Counted from the first letter of the stretch, positions 26,889 through 37,141 are shown. The stretch is DNA of 64,000 bases from Chitinophagales bacterium (GCA_017303875.1 JAFLBP010000014.1:62001-126000); one strand, 5' to 3'. Numbers and translations are program-made. Notes: generated from the letters alone by a model not told the origin.

Positions 26889-29429
26889 CTAAAAGTCCAT
26901 TCTCAGGCGAATATTCAGGCGGCGACCCGTCAGGTAGTTAGGAATGGCGTATTGGTTGTTGTAAATGGATTTGATCCAGAGGTTGGATGCTTCATTGGCA
27001 ACTTTCATCAGGTTGAACACCTCTACGCTTGCCCAGGTGTTGCGGGTAAAACGCAGGAAGTGTTTCGGGCGGCGTTCTTCCCAGGCCGATTTCCAGAGTT
27101 GAAAACCGAAACCAATATCCACCCGGTGATAGGGGGTAAAGCGGTAGGGATTGCGATAGATGATATTGTTGTCGGGCAGGCCAAAAGGCAGGCCGGTGCC
27201 GACGGTAAAGTTGAGGTGCATCCGGATGTTCTCATTTCGGCGCAGGTAATCCTGAAAGAACATGGAAAGGTTGACCAAGCGATCGGTCGGGCGCGGTACA
27301 TTTTTGACCACGGTGCCCTCGGCAGCGCCTACTTCGCGCACCCGATGCTCTATGCCGTTGAGGGCTTCGCGCGTGCGCAGGAAAGAGAGGTTGATCCAGC
27401 TTTCCGCGCCGGGCACAAACTCGCCGTTCAGGCGCAGGTCAAGCCCCGTAGCATAACCCTTGGAGTCGTTTTGCCCGGAGTAGCGTACCCGCACATTGTC
27501 GAGGTCGTAGGAAACCATATCCCACAGGCGTTTGTACCAGAGTTCGGTGATGAGGCGCATTTTCACCGGACGGCGGCGGCCCCACAGGAAATCGTACGAC
27601 AAACCACCCACCACATGCGCCGATTTTTGCGCGCGCAGGTTGCGGTTCACCGAGCCATCAATGGCCCGCAGCTCGCGGTAGAAGGCAGGCTGGTAATAAA
27701 GGCCGGAGGCTAAGCGCCAGGAAATATCTTTTTTGGTATCCAGAGGTTTGTATGAGAGTTGCACGCGCGGCGTAATGAACCAGTCGTTGTTCAGCGTCCA
27801 GTATTGACCGCGCACGCCGGCGATCACCTGGATTTCCCGTTCACCGTCGCGGCGCCAGGTCCAAGTGTCCTGAAATGAGCCGCTGAAGCGGTGACTTTGC
27901 AGTTCGTTGCGGGTTTTGAGTACCCGGCGCACGAAGAGGAAATTGGTGTCGAAGGGCAGGGAATAGAGGGCTGAATCCAAGCGTTCCCATTCGTTGATGC
28001 GGTCGTTGATGACTTCATTTTGCCATTTGACCGACCATTGCAGGAAGTGGCTGCGCGTGAGGTTGCTGCTGTCGTTATCGGTTTGCAATTCAATACCGCC
28101 TTTGTATTCGGCGTTGCGTACATCGGCGGTGAGGTAGTTGCGAATCCAGGTTTGCTGGGTGCCAGTGCCGAGTATATTGACAATTTCCCCGAAATTATCG
28201 GAACCGAGGTTGCTGTCTAATTCTCCGAGAATGTAGTAGCCGAGAATGTCGAAACGTTCGTTTTCCTGGCTGCGCCACAGGGAGCTTAAAAATTTATGGT
28301 AAAGCGGGTTGCGCTTGCGTTCAGGCAAATAGGTAAATGAAATACCGCCCATGGCCTGCGTAAAATCATCTACTTCCTGGCCTTCAAAAGCGGTGCGCAG
28401 CTGGAGGGCGAAGTCGACGAGGCCGAAGGCCCGCGAGAGGCTGCTGGGCTGGAAATTATACACCGAGCGGTTGAAATTGCCGATCATGCCGAGTTGCCAG
28501 TTGCGGGTAAGGTCGTAGGTCAGGTATGCCTGAATATCGCTGAAATTGGGCACATACTCGCCGCGCACATCCAAAGAACCGAGCAGCAGCTGTGTGGTTT
28601 TGTAGCGGGCGCCCACGAGGTAGCGGAAGGCCCGGTAATTGTCGGTACGGCTCTTGATGCTGCCTTCGATATGCGCCTGTGCGCCGAGCAGACTGGCCGA
28701 GGCGCTGGCGCGCAGGCTGTCGGGGCGTTTGTATTTTACATCCAGCACCGAAGAGAGCTTGTCGCCGTAACGCGCCTGAAAACCGCCCGAAGAAAACGAC
28801 AGATCCCGAATGAGGTCGATGTTGGGAAAAGTCAGGCCTTCCTGCTGGCCGGCGCGAATAAGTTGGGGGCGGTAAATTTCAAAATCATTGACGTAAACGA
28901 GGTTTTCGTCGTAGTTGCCGCCGCGCACCTGGTATTGGGAGCTGAGTTCGCCGCCTGCGCCGGTATTGGTGCCGAGGGCAATATGCGGCAATACACTTTC
29001 GAGGTTGCCCGTAGTGGAGGGCAGCAGGCGTAATTCTTTAAGATTTTTTTCTTTGATCATGCCGCCTTCATCGAGCCGACGCTGCGAGATGACCACTTCG
29101 AGGTTGGATTCATTGGCAGCCATGGATACGGCCAGCACATAGCGGGCATTGGGCGCCAGGGGCAGCACATCGGCACTGGATTCTTTGTAGCCGACCCGGC
29201 GAAAGCCGATGCTAAGTCGTTGATTGGCAGGTACTTTAAGGGCAAAGTTGCCTGCTTCATCGGAGCTGACGCCACCGCCGCCACCTTTGATAAAAACCGT
29301 GGCAAACTCAATTGCCTGTCCGCTGGCGGCATCGGTAATTTTACCTGTTACCAATGCTGTTGGCTGGTTTTGTGCAACAAGCCCGGAGGCGCACAGCAAA
29401 AAAATAAACCCCAAAAATGAACGAAACAT
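26889..29429 (-). CDS. TonB-dependent outer-membrane receptor
   Basis: The 846-residue protein starts at MFRSFLGFIFLL with a signal peptide. A carboxypeptidase-regulatory-like domain follows (GKITDAASGQAIEFATVFIK, about 25-105). A plug domain is next (LSSQYQVRGGNYDENLVYVN, then FQARYGDKLSSVLDV). The rest is a 22-strand-type barrel ending in a terminal strand with LNIRLRMDF. It should import a nutrient with energy from TonB-ExbBD. No SusD-like partner follows, so the ligand is not evident; a siderophore, vitamin or peptide is possible. I excluded the longer start because the signal peptide begins at this ATG. Confidence 0.88.
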   Translation of the reverse strand: MFRSFLGFIFLLCASGLVAQNQPTALVTGKITDAASGQAIEFATVFIKGGGGGVSSDEAGNFALKVPANQRLSIGFRRVGYKESSADVLPLAPNARYVLAVSMAANESNLEVVISQRRLDEGGMIKEKNLKELRLLPSTTGNLESVLPHIALGTNTGAGGELSSQYQVRGGNYDENLVYVNDFEIYRPQLIRAGQQEGLTFPNIDLIRDLSFSSGGFQARYGDKLSSVLDVKYKRPDSLRASASASLLGAQAHIEGSIKSRTDNYRAFRYLVGARYKTTQLLLGSLDVRGEYVPNFSDIQAYLTYDLTRNWQLGMIGNFNRSVYNFQPSSLSRAFGLVDFALQLRTAFEGQEVDDFTQAMGGISFTYLPERKRNPLYHKFLSSLWRSQENERFDILGYYILGELDSNLGSDNFGEIVNILGTGTQQTWIRNYLTADVRNAEYKGGIELQTDNDSSNLTRSHFLQWSVKWQNEVINDRINEWERLDSALYSLPFDTNFLFVRRVLKTRNELQSHRFSGSFQDTWTWRRDGEREIQVIAGVRGQYWTLNNDWFITPRVQLSYKPLDTKKDISWRLASGLYYQPAFYRELRAIDGSVNRNLRAQKSAHVVGGLSYDFLWGRRRPVKMRLITELWYKRLWDMVSYDLDNVRVRYSGQNDSKGYATGLDLRLNGEFVPGAESWINLSFLRTREALNGIEHRVREVGAAEGTVVKNVPRPTDRLVNLSMFFQDYLRRNENIRMHLNFTVGTGLPFGLPDNNIIYRNPYRFTPYHRVDIGFGFQLWKSAWEERRPKHFLRFTRNTWASVEVFNLMKVANEASNLWIKSIYNNQYAIPNYLTGRRLNIRLRMDF

Positions 29430-29594
29430 AAAGATCGCGTTTGCACAATTCAAAAAAGGTGTACTTTTGTTTAAGTATTCAAACCAAATCTTAAACAAAA
29501 CCCCAGGCACCAACGTTAAATCGTATATTTTTTGTTTGTTTATAGTTCAGGGGTATCAGGCGCAATGCAGGATACCCTGTTTTTTTGAAAAAAG

Positions 29595-30998
29595 CTATTT
29601 TAGTTCCAGCAGCACCACATTTTCGATATGATGGGTATGCGGAAACATATCGACTGCTTTAGATTTGAGTACGCGGTATTTTTCGCTGAGCCATTGCAGG
29701 TCGCGCGCTTGCGTGGCGGGGTTGCAGCTCACGTAAACGATGCGGGGCGCGGCGAGGTCGAGCAGAAAACGCACGGCTTTTTCGTGCATACCGGCGCGCG
29801 GCGGGTCGGTGATGACCACATCGGGTTTGCCGTGGCGCGTTGCGAATTCAGGCGAGAGTACATTTTTTACATCGCCGGCGTAGAAAACGGCATTTTCAAT
29901 TCCGTTCAGCACTTTATTTTCTTCGGCATCGGCTACGGCTTCGGGTATTTCCTCGATTCCGACCACTTGTTTGCAGTGTTTGGCGAGGTAGAGGGCAATG
30001 GTGCCAGTGCCGGTGTAGAGGTCGTAGACGTTTTCACGGCCTGTTAGTCCGGCAAATTCAGCGGTGACATCGTACAGGCGTTTCCCTTGTCGGGAATTGG
30101 TTTGAAAAAAAGATTTCGGGCCGATTTTGAAGCGCAGGTCGCCGAGTTTTTCTTCCACATACCCCTTTCCGTAGTAGGTAATCATATCGAGGTCGAAGAG
30201 GGCGTCGTTGAGTTTGGTATTGACGTTGTAGACCAGCGTGGTGATTTCCTCCGGGAAGCGCTCCAGAATGGCGTCGAGGAAACGTTTGATTTTTTCCGGG
30301 TTATTCTGAGCGACGGAGACCACCAGCATCAGTTCGCCGGTGGTGGTGAGGCGTACGAGGAGGTTGCGCAGGAATCCTTTGTGGGTGCGCAGGTCGTAAA
30401 ATTCCAGCGCCTGTTCCACGGCGATTTCGCGGACGGCATTTCGGACGGCATTGGAAGGTTCGGCTTGCAGCCAGCATTTTTCGATGTCGATGATTTTATC
30501 GAAATAGCCGGCGCGGTGAAATCCGATGGCGAAGTGTGCATTTTCGGGTGGCGCGCCGAGTTCGGCCGGGGTGAGCCAGCGTTTATTGCTGCATCCGAAT
30601 TCGAGTTTATTGCGGTAGAAAGTGGTTTCTTCGCCGCCGAGTATGGGTTGCATTTCGCCCACGTCAATTTTTCCGATACGGATCAGGGCATCTTCCACCA
30701 CCTGTTGTTTGTGGCGGAGTTGTGCTTCATAGCGCAGGTTTTGCCATTTGCAGCCGCCGCAGATGTCGAAATGTTTGCAAAAAGCTTCTACGCGATCGGG
30801 GGACGGAGTAATCAGGTTTTCCACGACGCCTTCTGCGAAGCCTGATTTTTTCTTTTGCACGAATACGTCTACCACATCACCGGGTACGGCGCCTTCTACA
30901 AATACGGTCATGCCTTCGGCCGTTCGGCCCACGCCTTTGCCTCGGTCGGCGATTCCGTGAATGGGCACCGCGGGCAGTACAATATGTTTTCTTGCCAT
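29595..30998 (-). CDS. rlmD: 23S rRNA uracil-5-methyltransferase RlmD-like
   Basis: The 467-residue enzyme is of the TrmA/RlmC/RlmD family, which adds a methyl group to C5 of uracil in RNA using SAM. It has an N-terminal TRAM domain (GKGVGRTAEGMTVFVEGAVPG), an Fe-S cluster motif CKHFDICGGCKW, SAM-binding NVYDLYTGTGTIALYLA, TDPPRAGMHEKAV and the catalytic cysteine in VYVSCNPATQARDL. This suits RlmD (U1939), although RlmC-type specificity cannot be excluded. A -7 element lies four bases upstream of the ATG. Confidence 0.9.
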   Translation of the reverse strand: MARKHIVLPAVPIHGIADRGKGVGRTAEGMTVFVEGAVPGDVVDVFVQKKKSGFAEGVVENLITPSPDRVEAFCKHFDICGGCKWQNLRYEAQLRHKQQVVEDALIRIGKIDVGEMQPILGGEETTFYRNKLEFGCSNKRWLTPAELGAPPENAHFAIGFHRAGYFDKIIDIEKCWLQAEPSNAVRNAVREIAVEQALEFYDLRTHKGFLRNLLVRLTTTGELMLVVSVAQNNPEKIKRFLDAILERFPEEITTLVYNVNTKLNDALFDLDMITYYGKGYVEEKLGDLRFKIGPKSFFQTNSRQGKRLYDVTAEFAGLTGRENVYDLYTGTGTIALYLAKHCKQVVGIEEIPEAVADAEENKVLNGIENAVFYAGDVKNVLSPEFATRHGKPDVVITDPPRAGMHEKAVRFLLDLAAPRIVYVSCNPATQARDLQWLSEKYRVLKSKAVDMFPHTHHIENVVLLELK

Positions 30999-31002
30999 GC
31001 TG

Positions 31003-31010
31003 CAAAGGTA
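31003..31010 (-). promoter_or_regulatory. TAnnTTTG -7 element, rlmD
   Basis: Reads TACCTTTG on the minus strand, only four bases from the rlmD ATG. This again suggests a leaderless transcript. Confidence 0.6.
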
Positions 31011-31126
31011 CCATGATTCGGAAGATTGTGCGTACGTTGATGGGCTGAAATCCGCTATTCAACGAATCTGTAGTGCCACTCAGGACGAAACTCCGCAAGA
31101 CCGTGCGAACTTTCGCCGTGCTTGCG

Positions 31127-31134
31127 TACCTTTG
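31127..31134 (+). promoter_or_regulatory. TAnnTTTG -7 element, lpxD
   Basis: TACCTTTG about 65 bases before the lpxD ATG. Confidence 0.5.
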
Positions 31135-31199
31135 CAGACTTTACCCCGAACACCATTCTGGTTTCCCTAACTGTTCAGTCATTTACCAATACTCCCGGC

Positions 31200-32252
31200 A
31201 TGAAGGTTACTGCCGCCTATTTGGCCAAATTGCTCGACGGCGCCGTAGATGGCGATCCGGAGGCAATGGTTAGCCGCCCCGCCCGCATCGAAGAAGCTCA
31301 GGAAGGCGATTTCGCCTTTTTAGATAATCCCCGATACGAATCTTATGCATACAGTACCAACGCGTCTGTGTTGCTGGTGCATCGCTCTTTTCAACCCATT
31401 CATCCTGTAAAACCCGCGCTGATACGGGTGGACGACGTGCGTTCGGCACTCGCGCTGTTGCTGCAACAGTTCGACATGGCCAACCAGTCTGACGGCTCGG
31501 CCATTTCCGAAGAAGCCCATGTACATGCCTCGGCCACGATTGGGCTGGGCGTCAGCATCGGCGCTTTTGTGGTGGTGGAAGAAGGCGCGGTGATCGGCAA
31601 TAATTGCGTGATTTATCCGCAGGTATACATCGGCCGCAATGCCCGCATCGGCGACAACGTACGCCTGTACCCGGGCGTGCGCGTTCATTTTGATTGCGTG
31701 GTGGGCAACAATTGCGTGTTGCATGCCAATGCCGTAATCGGAGCCGACGGCTTCGGTTTTGCACCGCAGGAAGATAAAAGCTGGAAAAAAGTGCCCCAGG
31801 TGGGGAATGTCGTGCTGGAGGAAGACGTGGAAATCGGCGCCTGCACCTGTATCGATCGCGCGGCCATCGGCAGCACCCTGATCCGAAAGGGCGCCAAACT
31901 CGACAACCTGATCCACGTGGCCCACAACGCCGAAGTAGGCGCCAACACCGTAATGGCTGCCCAGGTGGGCGTGGCCGGCAGTACCCGCATCGGCGAGAGT
32001 TGCCAGATCGGCGGTCAGGTAGGGTTCGCCGGGCATATCAGCATTGCCGACGGCGTGCGGATTCAGGCTCAAAGCGGACTGGCTTCCAGCGTAACGGAGC
32101 AAAATGCGGCCCTTTTCGGCAGTCCGGCTATCGGCTACAAGGATTTTATCCGTGCCCACGTGGTGTTCAAGCAATTGCCCGAATTACAGAAAAAAGTGGC
32201 CGAGCTGGAAAAGATTTTGAAGGGATTGAAGAATAACGAGCATACCGGTTAA
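31200..32252 (+). CDS. lpxD: UDP-3-O-(3-hydroxymyristoyl)glucosamine N-acyltransferase LpxD
   Basis: LpxD adds the second 3-hydroxyacyl chain in lipid A synthesis. The 350-residue protein has an N-terminal uridine-binding domain ([13 protein letters not shown]) and then a long left-handed beta-helix of hexapeptide repeats ([20 protein letters not shown] and similar). The catalytic region follows, with [12 protein letters not shown] and [19 protein letters not shown]; the second holds the active-site histidine. The C-terminal helix carries [18 protein letters not shown]. The start MKVTAAY was chosen because upstream codons lie within the promoter region. The gene is not clustered with other lpx genes. 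Confidence 0.95.
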   Translation: MKVTAAYLAKLLDGAVDGDPEAMVSRPARIEEAQEGDFAFLDNPRYESYAYSTNASVLLVHRSFQPIHPVKPALIRVDDVRSALALLLQQFDMANQSDGSAISEEAHVHASATIGLGVSIGAFVVVEEGAVIGNNCVIYPQVYIGRNARIGDNVRLYPGVRVHFDCVVGNNCVLHANAVIGADGFGFAPQEDKSWKKVPQVGNVVLEEDVEIGACTCIDRAAIGSTLIRKGAKLDNLIHVAHNAEVGANTVMAAQVGVAGSTRIGESCQIGGQVGFAGHISIADGVRIQAQSGLASSVTEQNAALFGSPAIGYKDFIRAHVVFKQLPELQKKVAELEKILKGLKNNEHTG

Positions 32253-32312
32253 CGAAATGATTGAGTAGCCGCTTTTTTTGCTGCAAACTTTGCGCAAAAA
32301 CGACTTTATTCA

Positions 32313-32320
32313 TAATTTTG
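32313..32320 (+). promoter_or_regulatory. TAnnTTTG -7 element, methyltransferase gene
   Basis: TAATTTTG 18 bases before the ATG of the methyltransferase. Confidence 0.5.
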
Positions 32321-32338
32321 CATACTACAATTATCGTA

Positions 32339-33601
32339 ATGGAAGATCGTAAGTCAACAATTTCAGACCTTTCGCCTAAGGATTTCAAAGTACTTAGCTT
32401 CTTTAGCGGCGCTATGGGGCTTGATATTGGGTTGCATAAGGTTGGTCTCAAAACTTTGCTGGCATGTGAAATTGATAAGGCAAGCAGGGCTACAATTCTT
32501 GCAAACAACCCCGAAATTGGCCTGATTGGGGATATAAGAAATTATTCTACCAAAGAAATACTGGATTATGCTGGTTTACAATCAAGTTCGGAAGTGGATT
32601 TGATAGTTGGCGGCCCCCCATGTCAGGCATTTAGCTCTGCTGGAAAACGTATGGGTTTGGCAGATGAGCGTGGAAATGTATTTTTAAAATTTATAGAGGT
32701 AATCGAAAATATTAAGCCCCGATATGCGGTCATTGAAAATGTAAGGGGTTTGCTTTCATCTGAATATTCAATTGATTTAATGCCACATGAGGAGCAATAC
32801 CTGCCATCTGAATGGAAAAATACCAAAGGCGCGGTTATGTATTATATTTATAATCGCCTGAAGGCCTCGGGGTATCAAATATCATTTAATCTGTACAATT
32901 CAGCAAACTTTGGCACGCCTCAGATTCGTGAGCGTGTCATTATTGTATGCGCATTGGGAGACAAGGCCGTTCCCTATTTGTCCCCTACACACACCGAACA
33001 TGGAGAATTTAATTTGCCTAAATGGAATGTCCTGCATTCTGTTATCGGTAATTTAAGTGTTGAAAATCATGAGTTTATAAAGTTTCCGGAAAAAAGACTG
33101 AAGTACTACAAGCTGTTAAAATCAGGGCAAAATTGGAGAGACCTATCCCTGGAAATGCAAAAAGAGGCATTAGGTAAGTCTTTTTTTCTGGGAGGCGGTA
33201 AAACAGGTTTTTTTAGAAGATTGGCCTGGGACAGACCATCTCCTACTTTGGTTACGCATCCTGCTATGCCGGCTACCGATCTGGCACATCCTGTGGAAGA
33301 CCGCCCATTAAGTATTCTGGAATATAAACGTATTCAGGAGTTTCCGGATGACTGGGTGCTGAAAGGAAGCCTGAGCGATAAGTATAAACAAGTAGGCAAT
33401 GCCGTTCCGGTAAGCGTTGGAGCAGCTATTGGAAATCTTGTTATCGCGCATTCAAAAGGTGAAATAATTAAGCAATATCCGGGATTTAAATATTCCAGAT
33501 ACCTCAATACCGCCGATACCGATTTTATCAAAGATTTTGTTCAACGCAACAGGGGACTCAGCGAAGGCAATAAACAAACTCAGTTGGCATTACCTTTATG
33601 A
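32339..33601 (+). CDS. DNA (cytosine-5) methyltransferase of a type II system
   Basis: The 420-residue protein has the ordered C5-methyltransferase motifs: motif [15 protein letters not shown] (18-31, SAM binding), motif [12 protein letters not shown] with catalytic C95, motif VI ENVRG (133-137), motif [12 protein letters not shown], motif [12 protein letters not shown] and motif [12 protein letters not shown]. It protects host DNA from the partner endonuclease. The gene is convergent with the endonuclease gene, overlapping it by six bases. It is AT-richer than the flanking lpxD and thiL, which points to acquisition as a restriction-modification island. Confidence 0.93.
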   Translation: MEDRKSTISDLSPKDFKVLSFFSGAMGLDIGLHKVGLKTLLACEIDKASRATILANNPEIGLIGDIRNYSTKEILDYAGLQSSSEVDLIVGGPPCQAFSSAGKRMGLADERGNVFLKFIEVIENIKPRYAVIENVRGLLSSEYSIDLMPHEEQYLPSEWKNTKGAVMYYIYNRLKASGYQISFNLYNSANFGTPQIRERVIIVCALGDKAVPYLSPTHTEHGEFNLPKWNVLHSVIGNLSVENHEFIKFPEKRLKYYKLLKSGQNWRDLSLEMQKEALGKSFFLGGGKTGFFRRLAWDRPSPTLVTHPAMPATDLAHPVEDRPLSILEYKRIQEFPDDWVLKGSLSDKYKQVGNAVPVSVGAAIGNLVIAHSKGEIIKQYPGFKYSRYLNTADTDFIKDFVQRNRGLSEGNKQTQLALPL

Positions 33602-34345
33602 GCCGTAGAACGGGCTTTCTTCTTCAACAAACAGGGAGTCAGGATTATTACTTATCGTTTCCCTTACAAATTCGCAGAAATCATCCTCTGTCAGTTGGGT
33701 CATTTCGTTGCTTATACCGATAAGTGTGTTCAATGCAGGCCAATTTGTTTCACCGGTACGGGAAAAGCGTCTAAACCAGTGTTTGATGGTGGTGCCATCA
33801 CGAACCTGCTTACTAGAGCTGTTTTCACTGTTATCGCTGTTTTTTATTTGAAGAAACAATCCGGATGCAGTACAAAAATCTATGCTCCGCATGGTTTCTC
33901 CCCAACAGCAATACCAACCATGAACGATCAGTTTTTCTGCGAGGTACTCTTCCAGGAGCGCTCCGGCAATATTCTCTGCTGCCATGGCTAAGCGGTGCCC
34001 GTATTTGATCGTATTCAGGTCATCTCCGCTTTTTTTGATCCGGGCTTCTATGATAATATCAATAATTCTATCCGGCTGCGTCGTTATTACACTGCTTTTC
34101 CGTTTAGAAGCCCTGTTTTTATACCCTTTCAAATACTTATCTGTCCACTTTTGCATAAAAATGATGGCATCTTCACCATCATCCATTCTCAGGCTACAGG
34201 ATAATTGTGGGTTTTTAATGATGTTTGCCGCACAGATAGTAAGCGCTTCGGAGTACTCATCAGCAGCAACTCGTTTTACCACCTCAAGTAAGTCCTGTGG
34301 TGAGTTTACTTCAAAATCGGAAAAGCGTTTTGTACTTTTTGCCAT
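33596..34345 (-). CDS. Putative type II restriction endonuclease, possibly SinI-like
   Basis: Its position between a C5-methyltransferase and a controller-type regulator makes a restriction endonuclease the best call. The protein is 249 residues. A PD-(D/E)xK-like core can be read as [15 protein letters not shown], with the aspartate and the QxK pair ten residues apart. [18 protein letters not shown] is reminiscent of the SinI family (GGWCC-type specificity), but I hold that loosely. The gene is AT-rich like the rest of the island. Its start lies one base from the regulator stop, so it is translationally coupled. The recognition sequence cannot be deduced. Confidence 0.7.
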   Translation of the reverse strand: MAKSTKRFSDFEVNSPQDLLEVVKRVAADEYSEALTICAANIIKNPQLSCSLRMDDGEDAIIFMQKWTDKYLKGYKNRASKRKSSVITTQPDRIIDIIIEARIKKSGDDLNTIKYGHRLAMAAENIAGALLEEYLAEKLIVHGWYCCWGETMRSIDFCTASGLFLQIKNSDNSENSSSKQVRDGTTIKHWFRRFSRTGETNWPALNTLIGISNEMTQLTEDDFCEFVRETISNNPDSLFVEEESPFYGS

Positions 34346-34346
34346 A

Positions 34347-34565
34347 TTATTTATCAAAAAAATCTGATATCGGAATTTCTAAAGCATCAGCAATTTTAGA
34401 GATATTGACAAGCGTGATATTTTTCTCCGCACGTTCAATCATGCCGATATATGTACGATGCAGATTTGCTTTAAAGGATAATTCCTCCTGTGAAAGCCCT
34501 CGCATTTTTCTGATTTCGCGGACTTTTATGCCAAACCTGACTAATATTTCTTTTTTCGCTGCCAT
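34347..34565 (-). CDS. Controller-type HTH_XRE regulator of the restriction system
   Basis: A 72-residue protein made of one XRE/Cro-type helix-turn-helix: GIKVREIRKMRGLSQEELSF, then HRTYIGMIERAEKNIT and the closing LVNISKIADALEIPISDFF. Size and location directly upstream of the endonuclease gene match the C proteins of type II systems. These delay endonuclease expression until the host DNA is methylated. It would bind operators upstream of its own gene; the AT-rich 34566-34620 region contains short dyad-like sequence but no certain C-box. Confidence 0.9.
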   Translation of the reverse strand: MAAKKEILVRFGIKVREIRKMRGLSQEELSFKANLHRTYIGMIERAEKNITLVNISKIADALEIPISDFFDK

Positions 34566-34581
34566 TGCTAATTTCAGTATG

Positions 34582-34589
34582 CAAACGTA
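34582..34589 (-). promoter_or_regulatory. TAnnTTTG -7 element, regulator-endonuclease operon
   Basis: Reads TACGTTTG on the minus strand, 16 bases before the controller ATG. Confidence 0.5.
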
Positions 34590-34722
34590 TATGGAACTTT
34601 GCAGGCAAACAACATACTATAATTAGCATTTTAATTAGTTCTTTACCTGTAATTTGATATTGACGTAAATCAGAGCTTTACCACTTAGCAGCTCGTTCCT
34701 TCCCTAACCCGTAAATCTATCC

Positions 34723-34730
34723 TATCTTTG
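34723..34730 (+). promoter_or_regulatory. TAnnTTTG -7 element, thiL
   Basis: TATCTTTG about 29 bases before the thiL ATG. No thiamine riboswitch was recognised. Confidence 0.5.
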
Positions 34731-34759
34731 CCGCACCAAATCCACCAACACCAGGCATT

Positions 34760-35782
34760 ATGCAAAGAACGGACGTCAATACCCTCGGAGAATTCGGTCT
34801 CATAGAACACCTCACCCGCAACTTCCCCCTGCAGCAAAGCTCCTCGCTCAAAGGCGTGGGCGATGATGCTGCCGTCATGCAGTTCGGCTCCGACTGCACG
34901 GTCGTCAGTACCGATATGCTCGTTGAAGGGATACACTTCGACCTGGCGTATACGCCCCTCAAACACCTCGGATACAAAGCGGTATCGGTGAATGTATCCG
35001 ACATTTATGCCATGAACGCCCGGCCGCGACAAATCACGGTCTCGCTGGCCATCTCCAATCGTTTTTCGGTGGAAGCACTCGACGAACTCTACGAGGGCAT
35101 TCGCGCCGCCTGTGAACATTATGGTGTCGACTTGGTGGGCGGCGACACCACTTCTTCGCTTAAAGGTCTGGTTATCAGCGTCACGGCCATCGGTCAGGCG
35201 CCGGAGACCGATCTGGTGTACCGCAACGGCGCACAGGTGGGCGACCTGATCTGCATCACGGGCGATCTCGGCGCCGCTTACCTCGGCCTGCAACTGCTGG
35301 AACGCGAAAAACGCATCTGGCAGGAAAATCCGGGCGTACAACCCGATCTGGAAGAACAAAAGTATGCCATTGGCCGCCAGCTCAAGCCGGAAGCCCGCAA
35401 AGACATCATTGAGGTATTCCGGAAAGTAGACCTGAAGCCTACCGCCATGATTGATATTTCCGACGGATTAGCCTCGGAGCTGTTCCACATCTGCCGCCAG
35501 AGCAAGGTGGGCGCCCTGATTGAAGAAAGCGGCGTGCCCATTCACCCCGACGCACAAATGCTGGCCCTCAAATTCAAACTCGATCCCATCACCTGTGCGC
35601 TCAGCGGCGGCGAAGATTACGAGCTGCTTTTTACCATCAAACCTTCAGATGCCGATAAAATCCGGATGTTGCCGGAAATTTATATCGCCGGAGAAATCAT
35701 GCGCGCCGAAGACGGCATCAAACTGCAAACCAAAGGCGGTAACCTGCACGAACTGAAGGCTCAGGGCTGGACGCATTTTTAA
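34760..35782 (+). CDS. thiL: Thiamine-monophosphate kinase ThiL
   Basis: ThiL phosphorylates thiamine monophosphate to the active cofactor TPP with ATP. The 340-residue protein is of the AIR synthase-related fold. It starts GEFGLIEHL, followed by KGVGDDAAVMQ, STDMLVEGIHFD, KAVSVNVSDIYAMNARP, VDLVGGDTTSS and, in the second half, AMIDISDGLASELFHI and CALSGGEDYELLFT. These aspartates bind metal and nucleotide. Length is typical. The 3' end overlaps the convergent membrane-protein gene by four bases. Confidence 0.95.
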   Translation: MQRTDVNTLGEFGLIEHLTRNFPLQQSSSLKGVGDDAAVMQFGSDCTVVSTDMLVEGIHFDLAYTPLKHLGYKAVSVNVSDIYAMNARPRQITVSLAISNRFSVEALDELYEGIRAACEHYGVDLVGGDTTSSLKGLVISVTAIGQAPETDLVYRNGAQVGDLICITGDLGAAYLGLQLLEREKRIWQENPGVQPDLEEQKYAIGRQLKPEARKDIIEVFRKVDLKPTAMIDISDGLASELFHICRQSKVGALIEESGVPIHPDAQMLALKFKLDPITCALSGGEDYELLFTIKPSDADKIRMLPEIYIAGEIMRAEDGIKLQTKGGNLHELKAQGWTHF

Positions 35783-37056
35783 AACAACTTGTCCACCTCC
35801 TGCCATACCCGCTCGTAAGTCCAGTCGGCGCCGTCCCATGGCGCCCGATAGTTATACGTCAGGCCAAGGCTGTAATAGCAGAGCAAGGCGCAAAGTGCTA
35901 CAAAGGGCAGGGCCGTATACCAGCGCCGCAGGGCTTTTTCGGCCACTAAGGCGAAGGGAATGGCCAGCAAAGCGTAGTATTCCACATAACTGCGATGCCC
36001 GAAAGCGCTGCCAAACCACCAGGCCCACCAGGAGGCGAAAAGGTAGGTGGCAATGGCAAAAATGAGCAGTAAACCCCGCTCGCCAAAACGATTGCTGTGC
36101 CGTCCGAGCAGCAATGCAACAAGCGGAATAATGGCGATGGGGCTGTAGAGCAACCAGCCGTTCCAGGCGTCAAAAAGTACGCGGAACAACTTGGGTTCTT
36201 TCCAATATTTGAAGGATTCATCTTTGTACGACCACATGACCCAGTCGCCCGACATATATTTCCAATACAAAAACTGCGGAATCCAGGGCAGGACAAACAT
36301 CAGTCCGGCAAGCAACACCGGTCCGGCCTGCGCGCGCAGGTAGGGCATCTTGGCCGGCAGGGCTTTCCAGCAGCGGTACAGCGGGTAGAGCAAAACGATG
36401 ATGCCCGTGGGTCGCACCAGCACAATCAGGCCCGCCACAAGGCCCAGCAAAGCCCAGGTGGTCCACTGCCGACGCGTGCTTTGAAGCCCTTCCAGCAGCC
36501 GCTCTGTGAGACAGACCAGCGCCGCGAACAGGAAAAAACTGTACACGTGCGACATAGCGCTCTGAAAAAAAGAATAATAGTACAAATTGGTGCCCAGCAA
36601 AAGGGCTGCCAGCGTGAGCACGCTGGCCCAAAGGCTGAAATAGCGCCGCAAGCTCAAATACAACAGCCACATACCCAGCAACATATACACCACTGCGCCC
36701 AGCAGCAAAGCCAGCGGATAAATTTCGCTGTGCCCGTCGGAGGGATAACCCAGCGGAGCGCTCAGGGCGTGTGCACCGAGGAAAAAGGGCGTTTGCATCA
36801 GGGCCACGCCGCAGGTGTATTTGGTGTAAATTTTACCGCTGTTTTCCCAGCGGCGCAGGTAGCCGGTGTCGCGCACCGCCACGTTTTCAAAACCGCCGTA
36901 AATAAAGGTGGCAGGCAGGTAAACGTAGTAGCCCTCCATGTCGGACCAGATGAGCTTCTCCGGATACTCGTTTGCATCGCGGGCGATTTGGAAGCCTGCA
37001 AAGGTCAGTATTGCAAAAAGCGCGGGCAAAAGAAATTTGTTGGGTATCGTTTTCAT
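35779..37056 (-). CDS. GT-C-like multi-spanning membrane protein
   Basis: The 425-residue protein has about ten hydrophobic helices. The first periplasmic loop contains acidic and aromatic residues (LIWSDMEGYYVYLPATFIYGG), as in the GT-C glycosyltransferases that use polyprenyl-phosphate sugars, where an aspartate or glutamate in this loop is catalytic. LVRPTGIIVLLYPLY and FGSAFGHRSYVEYYALLAIP are further loop-helix junctions typical of this group. Acceptor and donor are unknown. The gene is monocistronic with its own -7 element at 37062-37069. Confidence 0.65.
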   Translation of the reverse strand: MKTIPNKFLLPALFAILTFAGFQIARDANEYPEKLIWSDMEGYYVYLPATFIYGGFENVAVRDTGYLRRWENSGKIYTKYTCGVALMQTPFFLGAHALSAPLGYPSDGHSEIYPLALLLGAVVYMLLGMWLLYLSLRRYFSLWASVLTLAALLLGTNLYYYSFFQSAMSHVYSFFLFAALVCLTERLLEGLQSTRRQWTTWALLGLVAGLIVLVRPTGIIVLLYPLYRCWKALPAKMPYLRAQAGPVLLAGLMFVLPWIPQFLYWKYMSGDWVMWSYKDESFKYWKEPKLFRVLFDAWNGWLLYSPIAIIPLVALLLGRHSNRFGERGLLLIFAIATYLFASWWAWWFGSAFGHRSYVEYYALLAIPFALVAEKALRRWYTALPFVALCALLCYYSLGLTYNYRAPWDGADWTYERVWQEVDKLF

Positions 37057-37061
37057 GCTGG

Positions 37062-37069
37062 CAAATGTA
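37062..37069 (-). promoter_or_regulatory. TAnnTTTG -7 element, GT-C-like gene
   Basis: Reads TACATTTG on the minus strand, five bases from the ATG. Confidence 0.55.
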
Positions 37070-37141
37070 ATACTATACCTTTAATTGGGCATAATTGAGG
37101 TCTAATTTGTATAAATATTCGCCGATGCGGATTTATAGCAT

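Noticed and set aside
26889..29429. SusC component of a utilisation locus
   Set aside because: It is a general TonB-dependent receptor with no SusD-like gene following and lies far from the glucan genes.
34566..34722. C-box operator of the restriction regulator
   Set aside because: Short dyads occur in this AT-rich stretch but none could be told from chance with confidence.
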